Shown piece after piece: positions 1 through 6,150 of a stretch of 13,089 bases of DNA. How positions within the stretch are numbered: the stretch's first letter is position 1; each line of letters starts with the position of its first letter. A program made the position numbers and the translations under genes. Below the pieces are notes generated by a model, which had not been told where the DNA came from, searched no databases, and worked only from the letters and a program-made list of their open reading frames with translations. Source of the stretch: Streptosporangiaceae bacterium (GTDB lineage Bacteria; Actinomycetota; Actinomycetes; Streptosporangiales; Streptosporangiaceae); contig JASHOI010000111.1 of NCBI GenBank assembly GCA_030041195.1, positions 1 to 13,089 on the forward strand. Reading direction: 5' to 3'.

Positions 1-896
1 GGCACGATGCGCGAGAACAGCAGCGTCCGGAACGCCTGCTGGACCGGGGACTGGTCGGTGAAGTCCAGGCACTCCTGGACGTCGAAACCCATCCGCTCCC
101 AGACCTCGTGCGCCTGGAACCGGTTGCGCATCAGGTAGCAGCCCTCGACGACGAACTCCTCGCGGTCGGCGCGCTCGGCCTCGGTCAGGCCCCTGTAGTA
201 GTCGCGCAGGGCCAGCCGCCCGAACGCCACGTGCCGCGCCTCGTCCTGCATCACGTACGCGAGCAGCTGGGTGACCAGGGCGTTGTTCGACATGTCCCGG
301 TGCACGCCGAACGCGGCCAGCGCGAGCCCCTCGATCAGCACCTGCATGCCCAGGTACGGCATGTCCCAGCGGGAATCGCTGAGCGCGTCGGCGAGCAGCC
401 TGGCCAGATCCGGGTTCACCGGGTAGTAGAGGCCGATCTTCTCGCGCATGAACCGCGAGTAGAGCTCGACGTGCCGCGCCTCGTCCATCGCCTGGGTGGC
501 CGCGTAGAACTTCGAGTCCATGTCCGGCACGGACTCCACGATCCGCGCCGCGACGGTCAGCGCGCCCTGCTCGCCATGCAGGAACTGGCTGAACAGCCAC
601 GCGGACAGGTGATGGCCGAGCTCGTCCCGCTCCTTCTGGGACAGCACGTCCCACTGCCGCGACCCGTAGATCGGGCACAGCTCGTCGGACTGCTCCATCA
701 CGTTGGCCGGATTGACCGGGATCGACCAGTCGATCCGCTTGGTCGCGTCCCACTGCTTGTCCTTGCCGCGCTGGTACAGGTCGAGCAGGCGGCTCCTGCC
801 GTCGTCGTACTCCCAGCTGAACCGGGTGGCTCCGGCCGCGGGCACGTCCCAGGTGCCGGGCGGGACTGGCGTCGTGTAGTGGTCGTATGTGCTCAC
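1..896 (-). CDS. Ferritin-like diiron oxygenase/oxidase, 3' end outside window
   Basis: 298 codons are visible and the frame stays open at the window edge, so the C-terminus is missing. The predicted protein is all-helical and soluble, with two repeats of the ferritin/R2-type diiron motif: E109 (HGEQGA), E139 and H142 (DEARHVE), then E189 (IEGLAL), E219 and H222 (DEARHVAF). All six carboxylate/histidine iron ligands are present with matching 29-residue gaps, so an active di-metal centre is likely. Such proteins activate O2 to oxidise a substrate; members include R2-like oxidases, acyl-ACP desaturases and N-oxygenases. I cannot tell which reaction applies here. Start: GTG at 896-894 with GGGAGG five bases upstream on the minus strand. 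It lies 78 bp downstream of the CDF gene on the same strand, but the paired motif in that gap suggests its own regulated promoter. The fold is confident, the substrate unknown. Confidence 0.85.
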   Translation of the reverse strand, partial: MSTYDHYTTPVPPGTWDVPAAGATRFSWEYDDGRSRLLDLYQRGKDKQWDATKRIDWSIPVNPANVMEQSDELCPIYGSRQWDVLSQKERDELGHHLSAWLFSQFLHGEQGALTVAARIVESVPDMDSKFYAATQAMDEARHVELYSRFMREKIGLYYPVNPDLARLLADALSDSRWDMPYLGMQVLIEGLALAAFGVHRDMSNNALVTQLLAYVMQDEARHVAFGRLALRDYYRGLTEAERADREEFVVEGCYLMRNRFQAHEVWERMGFDVQECLDFTDQSPVQQAFRTLLFSRIV

Positions 897-907
897 GGCG
901 GCCTCCC

Positions 908-943
908 GTTAACGCTGGTAACCCCGACGTTACCCGCTGGTAG
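908..943. promoter_or_regulatory. Paired inverted-repeat operator candidate upstream of the diiron gene
   Basis: The 78-bp gap holds two similar sites in the same orientation about 21 bp (two helical turns) apart: GTTAACGCTGGTAAC at 908-922 and GTTACCCGCTGGTAG at 929-943. Each is an imperfect inverted repeat with TTAcc/ggTAA-type arms, the look of operators for TetR-family regulators of lipid genes in actinobacteria. The first copy sits just upstream of the GGGAGG ribosome binding site of the diiron gene, so a bound protein would block transcription or early elongation. No convincing -10/-35 pair was found. The regulator is not encoded in this window. Confidence 0.45.
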
Positions 944-974
944 GCAAAGACTCCAGGGCCGGGCGGAACTCGCG

Positions 975-1886
975 CTACCCGTGCATCGGCCGCTCGTGCG
1001 CCGCGTGCCCGGCGGGCTCGAGCTGGAACGTGGAGTGCTCGACGTCGAAGTGGCCGCGCAAGCAGTCCTGCAGCCGGTCCAGCATGGTGAAGCAGCGGCC
1101 GTCGTCGAAGTACTCCGGGTCCACGACCACGTGCGCCGACAGCACCGGCAGCCCCGAGGTGATCGTCCAGGCGTGCAGTTCGTGCACCTCGCGGACGCCG
1201 TTCAGCCTGGTCATGTGCTTCCGGACCTCGCTCAGGTCCATGCCACGCGGGCTGGCCTCGAGCAGCACGTCCACGGTCTCGTGCAGCAGCCGCCAGGTCC
1301 GGGGCAGGATCAGCACGCCGACCGCGAGCGAGGCGATCGGGTCCGCGCGGGTGAACCCGGTGGCCTCGATGATCACGCCGGTCACGATCACGGCGGCGGC
1401 GCCGAGCGTGTCCGAGGCCACCTCGAGGAAGGCGCCGCGCAGGTTCAGGCTTTCCTCCTGGCCCTGGCGCAGCAGCAGCAGCGACACGGCGTTGGCGGCC
1501 AGGGCGATCACGCCGAAGACAATGAGCAGGCCGGAGCTTACGGCGGCCGGCGACACCAGCCGCCGGATCGCCTCGTACAGGATGAACCCCGCCATGGCCA
1601 GCAGCAGCACCGCGTTGGCCATCGCCGCCAGGATCTCCGCCCGGGCGTAGCCAAAGGTGCGTTTCGCCGTGGGCGGCCGGGCCGCGACGAACGCCGCCAG
1701 CAGGGACAGGCCGAGCCCGGCCGCGTCGGCTGCCATGTGCGCCGCGTCGGCGAACAGCACCAGCGAGCCGGTGATCACGGCGCCGATCACTTCGGCGACC
1801 GCGACAAGGGTGGTCAGCGCCAGCACCGTGACCAGGGTCTGCCGGTGCTGCCCGGTGGCCGTCCCGCCATGGGTGTGCCCGCTCAT
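975..1886 (-). CDS. Cation diffusion facilitator (CDF) divalent metal exporter
   Basis: 303 aa, the usual CDF length. These proteins export Zn2+, Cd2+, Co2+, Mn2+ or Fe2+ from the cytosol in exchange for protons, as dimers in the inner membrane. Six membrane segments span roughly residues 18-205. Helix 2 carries the metal site D47, H50, D54 (FADAAHMAAD). Helix 5 carries E155 and D159 in RGAFLEVASD, where the classical Zn2+ exporters (CzcD/ZitB) have H and D. DPIAS (182-186) leads into helix 6. A cytoplasmic C-terminal domain (about 210-290) has H235, H238, H252 and H284, plausible regulatory metal ligands, and the tail is His-containing. The ATG at 1886 overlaps the stop of the upstream K+ importer gene by ATGA, with AAGGA three bases before it, so translation is probably coupled. 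The metal specificity is not decided by sequence. A longer in-frame start upstream lies inside the importer gene and was rejected. Confidence 0.9.
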   Translation of the reverse strand: MSGHTHGGTATGQHRQTLVTVLALTTLVAVAEVIGAVITGSLVLFADAAHMAADAAGLGLSLLAAFVAARPPTAKRTFGYARAEILAAMANAVLLLAMAGFILYEAIRRLVSPAAVSSGLLIVFGVIALAANAVSLLLLRQGQEESLNLRGAFLEVASDTLGAAAVIVTGVIIEATGFTRADPIASLAVGVLILPRTWRLLHETVDVLLEASPRGMDLSEVRKHMTRLNGVREVHELHAWTITSGLPVLSAHVVVDPEYFDDGRCFTMLDRLQDCLRGHFDVEHSTFQLEPAGHAAHERPMHG

Positions 1887-4549
1887 GTGTCCTTGCGCCG
1901 CCGTGGACCGCGCCGCTTCGCCGAGTCGCCCTGCTGCGCGTCCCCGTCTCCGACGGAACGCCGGGGCCCCGCTCCGGGGGCCCCGGGCGCGACAAGCTCG
2001 TACGCAGGATTGATCATCACGGGGCCGCCGGTGCGCATGCCGACCTGGCCGCGGAACCTGACCCGGGCGCCGCACTCAACGCCGGGGATGTGCGACCGCC
2101 CGTAGAACAGCGCGGTGAGCTGGCCGGTCGAGTCGGCGATCTCGGCGGCGAGCACGGTGTTCCGCTCGACCGGGCGGATCTCGACCGCGTACACCCGGCC
2201 CTCGACCGTGGCCCGGCCAGGCTTGGTGAGCGTCCCGATCGGCCGGACCCCCGGCGGCGGGACGGGGCGGTCGTACTGCTCGCCGTCGACGGGGCCGGCC
2301 GACGCTGCCGTCGCGTCGGCGACGGCGATCTCGGGCCCGGCCATGCGCGCCGCGTCGGTCACCTCGTCCTGCCCGTCGGCGCCGGTCCCGGCGGGGATCT
2401 GCGCCCCATCGTCGGCCTCCGGCGTCCCGACCACGGCCTCTGGCGTCTTGCCATCGCCCTCCGGCGTCCTGGCGCCAGGCACGGGCGTTTTGGCTCCGGC
2501 CCCTGGTGTCTTGGCTCCGGCCCCGGCCGTCTTGGCGGCAGGCTCCGGCGCCTTGCCCTCCTCGGCCGCCGCGGCCACCCGCCGCTCCTGGATGGTCTGC
2601 AGCCGGTTGCGCACGTCGAACGGCACGATCGTGGCCGCGGCGTGCGGGATCCGGCTCACCACCGCGGCGATCCTGTCAGCGGTGCGGTCGTGCAGCAGCC
2701 TGCCGAGCAGCGGAGAATAACCGCGCCGTGGCAGGATCGCGGTCACCCCGACACCGGGCAGCGAGGCCTCCGCGCTCACCATCTCCGCCGCGCACCGGGC
2801 CAGCCTGCGGTCGGCGCAATCCACGAAGTCGAGCGGTATCCCGGTATTCGCGGCCACCCAGTCCCGGCGCAGGATGTCCGCCTGGACGTTGTCGATCACG
2901 AAGTGCACGGCGTGCAGCGTGGTCGGCCGCAGGCTCCGCGCGTAGCGCAGCGCCGCGATCGTGGCCAGGTCGAAGTCGTCGACGAACACGAACACCGTCC
3001 GCCGCGAGTACGTCGGCGGGTCCGGCGGCCTGGTCCTGGTGCTGATCCGGGCCAGCACCCCGGCCTCCATCTGGTACTCCCGGTTCAGCCGGATCAGGGC
3101 GGGCACGCCGACGATGAACAGCACCACCACCAGCCACGCGCCCTCGGTGAACTTGACCACGGCAAAGATCACCACCACGACCGCTGAGGTCACGCCCGCC
3201 GAGAAGTTGATCACCAGCCGGCGCCGCCAGGCCGGTTCCCTCATCTTGTGGTGGTATTTGGCCATGCCGAACCCGGCCATGGTGAACGCTGTGAACACCC
3301 CGATCGCGTAGAACGGCACCAGGTTGTTGACGTTCGCCCCGACGGCGGCGAGCAGGCTGCACGACAGCACGGCGAGCACGATGATCCCGTTGGAGAACAC
3401 CAGCCGGTGCCCGCGCTTGGTCAGCCAGCGCGGCAGGAACGCGTCCTCGGCCACGAAGCTGGCCAGGAACGGGAACCCGTTGAAGCTGGTGTTGCCGCCC
3501 GTGTACAGGATCAGCGCGGTGGCGGCCTGGACGAAGATGTACATGAAGACGCCGATGGGCGTGTGCCCGAATACGATCTTCGTCTCCTGCGAGATCACCG
3601 TGGGAACGCCCTGGATGTATGGCGCGGCGTGGGTGACGTGGGCCAGCCAGGAAATGCCGGCCACCAGCGTGCCCAGGATCAGGCCCTCGGTCACCAGCAC
3701 CTTGCGGGCGTTGATGCCCTCGGGCGGGCGGAACGCGCTGACCGCGTTCGACACCGCCTCGATGCCGGTGAGCGAGGACCCGCCGTTGGCGAACGCCCGC
3801 AGCAGCACGAAGACCATTCCGAAAGCGATCAGCCCGGTCGTGGGCGAGTGCCCGGTGTACTGCCCCGGGAGCGGATAGTGATAGCGCGGCAGGTTGCCGA
3901 GTATCTCGCGGACCAGCCCGGTTGCGATCATGATGATCACCGAGCCGGCGAACAGGTAGGTGGGTACCGCGAACGCCCGCCCGGCCTCCCGGATCCCGCG
4001 CAGGTTGCCGAACAGCATCAGGAGCACGACGCCGATCGAGACCAGCGTGATCCGCAGCGGGCTGTCGAGCGGCTTCCACGCCGAGGCGACCGCGGCGGTG
4101 CCCGCGGCGATCTGCACCGCGACCGTGACCACGTAGTCGATGAGCAGCGCGACCGCGGCGATCTGCGCCCACTTTGGCCCGAAATTATCCCGCGCGACCA
4201 CATATGACCCGCCGGCCCTGGTGTAGACCGTGACGACCTCGCGGTATGACAGGACCACCAGGGCCATGACGAACAGCACGACCCCGGTCAGCGGCAGGAT
4301 GAGCGTGAAGGCCGTGACGGCAAGGCCGGCCCGGAGCAGCTCGATCAGGATTTCCTCGGTGCCGTAGGCCGATGAGGAGATCCCGTCGGGTGCCAGCACG
4401 CCGAGCGCGAGCGGCTTGGACAGCCGCTGCTCGCTGAGCTGTTCGTTGATCAGCGGTCGGCCGAGCAGCCTCCGCTTGAGCGAGTACCCCAGACCCTCGG
4501 CGAGGTCGCCCTCCCCGCCCAGAAGGCCCGCTGCTCTGCGCATCGCCAC
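1883..4549 (-). CDS. KimA-like APC-family K+ importer with USP-like and C-terminal OB-fold domains
   Basis: 888 aa, far longer than Bacillus KimA (about 607). Residues about 24-490 form a 12-helix APC permease that reads like KimA: a LLGRPL start, SKPLALGVLAPDGISSSAYG near 45-63, LLIDYVVTVAV at 136-145, SLTGIEAVSNA at 259-269, PFYAIGVF at 412-419. D55, Y62, D138, Y139, T142, T261 and Y414 match positions I recall as lining the K+ sites of KimA. Residues about 515-646 (TVFVFVDDFDLATIAALRYA onward) look like the universal-stress-protein fold that binds c-di-AMP in KimA. A Pro/Ala/Thr linker follows (660-765), then an OB-fold (about 770-853, ending MINPAYELV). Role: H+-coupled K+ uptake, probably nucleotide-controlled; the OB-fold role is unknown. 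First gene of an operon with the CDF exporter. Start: GTG at 4549 with AGAGGA nine bases upstream; ATG at 4543 is the alternative. The longer ORF to 4696 lacks a site. Confidence 0.85.
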   Translation of the reverse strand: MAMRRAAGLLGGEGDLAEGLGYSLKRRLLGRPLINEQLSEQRLSKPLALGVLAPDGISSSAYGTEEILIELLRAGLAVTAFTLILPLTGVVLFVMALVVLSYREVVTVYTRAGGSYVVARDNFGPKWAQIAAVALLIDYVVTVAVQIAAGTAAVASAWKPLDSPLRITLVSIGVVLLMLFGNLRGIREAGRAFAVPTYLFAGSVIIMIATGLVREILGNLPRYHYPLPGQYTGHSPTTGLIAFGMVFVLLRAFANGGSSLTGIEAVSNAVSAFRPPEGINARKVLVTEGLILGTLVAGISWLAHVTHAAPYIQGVPTVISQETKIVFGHTPIGVFMYIFVQAATALILYTGGNTSFNGFPFLASFVAEDAFLPRWLTKRGHRLVFSNGIIVLAVLSCSLLAAVGANVNNLVPFYAIGVFTAFTMAGFGMAKYHHKMREPAWRRRLVINFSAGVTSAVVVVIFAVVKFTEGAWLVVVLFIVGVPALIRLNREYQMEAGVLARISTRTRPPDPPTYSRRTVFVFVDDFDLATIAALRYARSLRPTTLHAVHFVIDNVQADILRRDWVAANTGIPLDFVDCADRRLARCAAEMVSAEASLPGVGVTAILPRRGYSPLLGRLLHDRTADRIAAVVSRIPHAAATIVPFDVRNRLQTIQERRVAAAAEEGKAPEPAAKTAGAGAKTPGAGAKTPVPGARTPEGDGKTPEAVVGTPEADDGAQIPAGTGADGQDEVTDAARMAGPEIAVADATAASAGPVDGEQYDRPVPPPGVRPIGTLTKPGRATVEGRVYAVEIRPVERNTVLAAEIADSTGQLTALFYGRSHIPGVECGARVRFRGQVGMRTGGPVMINPAYELVAPGAPGAGPRRSVGDGDAQQGDSAKRRGPRRRKDT
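2419..2533 (-). repeat. Degenerate KTP repeat in the interdomain linker of the K+ importer
   Basis: The linker before the OB-fold contains the peptide series AKTAGAG, AKTPGAG, AKTPVPG, ARTPEGDG, KTPEAVVG, TPEADDG, coded by degenerate ~21-bp units (CTTGGCTCCGGCCCC recurs on the plus strand). It is disordered and length-variable by nature, and offers repeated basic-Thr-Pro sites that could be Ser/Thr kinase targets, an inference only. Confidence 0.7.
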
Positions 4550-4842
4550 GCCGCTGCGTCCTCTGCTTCCTAACGACTTCCAAACAACGCTGACGTGGCC
4601 TTCATACCATCGCCGTGGCCTGCAAGGGGAGGCCAGGTTCCGCCGGTGATCCCGGCCGCCGTGTTGACAGGGCCAGGTTAACCGGGTGTTCACCATGGCG
4701 GGGAAAATGGTGGGTTGGGGACCGAAAGACGCGGGGTAGGTGTGCCCCGGGCCGGGACCGGCGCGTGGCAGGGTGTCACGGTAAAGACCGTGATCCGGGC
4801 AGGACTACGGCGCAGGGCCGACCCACCTGGGAGGCAAGCCCC
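4550..4842. promoter_or_regulatory. Divergent control region between the K+ importer and MgtE_N/NRMT operons
   Basis: No gene fits this 293-bp gap. On the plus strand there is a perfect TTGACA at 4664-4669; the best -10 seventeen bases later (TGTTCA, 4687-4692) is poor, so the promoter is tentative. Downstream, within the likely leader of the MgtE_N gene, are two hairpins: CACCAT/ATGGTG at 4691-4712 with a 10-nt loop, and TCACGGT-AAAG-ACCGTGA at 4776-4793, a 7-bp stem with a tetraloop. GGGAGG at about 4830-4835 is the ribosome binding site. I looked for the M-box (Mg2+) and ydaO (c-di-AMP) riboswitch cores and could not recognise either. Confidence 0.45.
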
Positions 4843-6150
4843 ATGACCACGACACCGGCGGCCCCGGCTCCGCGGGCCGGCCAGGCGAGCACGTTGCATC
4901 TCTCGGAGCTGCTGCGGCGGCCGATCACCGACCGGGGGGGTGAGTCGATCGGGCGCCTGTCCGACGTCATCGTGCGGCTCCGTGGGGCGGACAATCCGCT
5001 GGTGACCGGCCTGGTCGCGGCCGTGGGCGGCCGTGAGCTCTACGTGCCGATCGAGCAGGTGTCCGCACTGAGCAGCGACGAGGTGAAGCTGACCAGCGCA
5101 AAGCTCGACCTGCGCCAGTTCGAGCGGCGCGAAGGCGAGGTGCTGCTCCGCGCGGACGTGCTCGGCCACCGGCTGATCGACGTGGAAAGCGCCCATCTGA
5201 TCAAGGCAGGCGATCTGGAACTCGAGCAGCGCGGCGGGGACTGGGTGGTGGCCGGGGTGGACACCCACCGCCAGTCGCGTTGGCTGTTCGGGTCCTGGCA
5301 CGCCGAGCCCGACGACCATTCGTTCCGCGAGTGGGCCAAGTTCGAGCCGCTGATCGGCCATAGCGGCAGCGCGCTGCTTCGCGGCCCGTTCGCCCGGATC
5401 CGCAGGCTGAAGCCCGCCCAGATCGCGGACCTGATCGAAAACGCGTCCAAGGAGGAGGAGTCCGAGATCCTGGGGCAGGTGCACGCCGACCCGGAGCTCG
5501 AGGCGGACGTCTTCGAGGAGCTCGACGAGGACCTGGCCACCCGGCTGCTCGGTGCCCGGACCGATGCCGAGATCGCCGAGGTGCTGTCGCGGATGCGCGC
5601 CGACGACGCGGCGGACGCGATCGCGGAACTGCCGCAGCGGCGGCGGCAGCCCGTGCTCGACCTGCTTCCCCAGGGCCAGCGCACGAAGGTGCTGACGCTG
5701 ATGGGCTTCAACCCGACCAGCGCCGGCGGGCTGATGGGCGTGGACTTCCTCGCCGTCGACTGCGACGCCACGGTCACCGAGGCGCTGGTGGCGGTCGCCC
5801 AATCGGCGAGCCTCCAGCCCGAGGCGCTCACCAGCGTGCACTGCATCGACGATCGCGGCCGATTGTGCGGCGTGGCAAAGCTGGTTTCCCTGGTGCAGGC
5901 GGGACCTCAGACCCCGATCGCAGAGATCTACGACGACGATCCGGTCCGGGTCGGGGCGGATACCGACGTGGTTGATGTGGCCGTGCTGATGAGTGACTAC
6001 AACCTGATCACGATCCCCGTTGTCGACGAGCGCCGCAAGATGATCGGCGTCATCACGGTCGATGACGTGCTCGAGGTCACGCTGCCGGACGACTGGCGGC
6101 GCCGGGAGGCCGCGCAGCCGCCCGACGCTCACCACGGGGATCCCACATGA
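4843..6150 (+). CDS. Soluble PRC-barrel / MgtE_N / CBS-pair protein, putative Mg2+ sensor partner of the adjacent NRMT
   Basis: 435 aa with no membrane segments. Residues about 17-90 (LHLSELLRRPITDRGGESIG...) are a PRC-barrel-like domain; 95-140 may be a second, weaker copy. Residues about 188-290 are the MgtE N superhelical domain (LKPAQIADLIENA, EEESEIL, VFEELDEDLATRLL, MRADDAADAIAELP). About 295-415 is a CBS pair (GGLMGVDFLAVD..., IPVVDERRKMIGVITVDDVLE). This is the cytosolic half of the MgtE Mg2+ channel without its membrane pore. In MgtE these domains bind Mg2+ between MgtE_N and CBS and close the pore; acidic clusters (DEL/DED, DDAAD, YDDDP) are kept here. Its stop overlaps the ATG of the NRAMP gene by ATGA, implying coupled synthesis. 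I infer that it gates or stabilises that transporter. Start: ATG at 4843 with GGGAGG eight bases upstream. Confidence 0.88.
   Translation: MTTTPAAPAPRAGQASTLHLSELLRRPITDRGGESIGRLSDVIVRLRGADNPLVTGLVAAVGGRELYVPIEQVSALSSDEVKLTSAKLDLRQFERREGEVLLRADVLGHRLIDVESAHLIKAGDLELEQRGGDWVVAGVDTHRQSRWLFGSWHAEPDDHSFREWAKFEPLIGHSGSALLRGPFARIRRLKPAQIADLIENASKEEESEILGQVHADPELEADVFEELDEDLATRLLGARTDAEIAEVLSRMRADDAADAIAELPQRRRQPVLDLLPQGQRTKVLTLMGFNPTSAGGLMGVDFLAVDCDATVTEALVAVAQSASLQPEALTSVHCIDDRGRLCGVAKLVSLVQAGPQTPIAEIYDDDPVRVGADTDVVDVAVLMSDYNLITIPVVDERRKMIGVITVDDVLEVTLPDDWRRREAAQPPDAHHGDPT

Noticed and set aside
108..2105. Long plus-strand open frame over the diiron, CDF and importer genes
   Set aside because: Composition is Arg/His/Gly/Val-rich with no domain pattern; it is the antisense shadow of convincing genes in high-GC DNA.
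2676..4172. Long minus-strand open frame inside the K+ importer
   Set aside because: Arg/Ala/Gly-rich frame-shifted shadow of the permease with no membrane helices.
4549..4696. Upstream start at 4696 for the K+ importer
   Set aside because: The extra 49 residues are not membrane-like or KimA-like and lack a ribosome binding site; they are more likely promoter DNA.
4690..4842. M-box or ydaO riboswitch
   Set aside because: Short purine-rich stretches such as CCGAAAGACGC are suggestive, but the conserved core blocks of either class could not be found by eye.
4843..6150. Calling this gene a full MgtE Mg2+ channel
   Set aside because: There is no transmembrane region after the CBS pair; the gene ends and the NRAMP begins.
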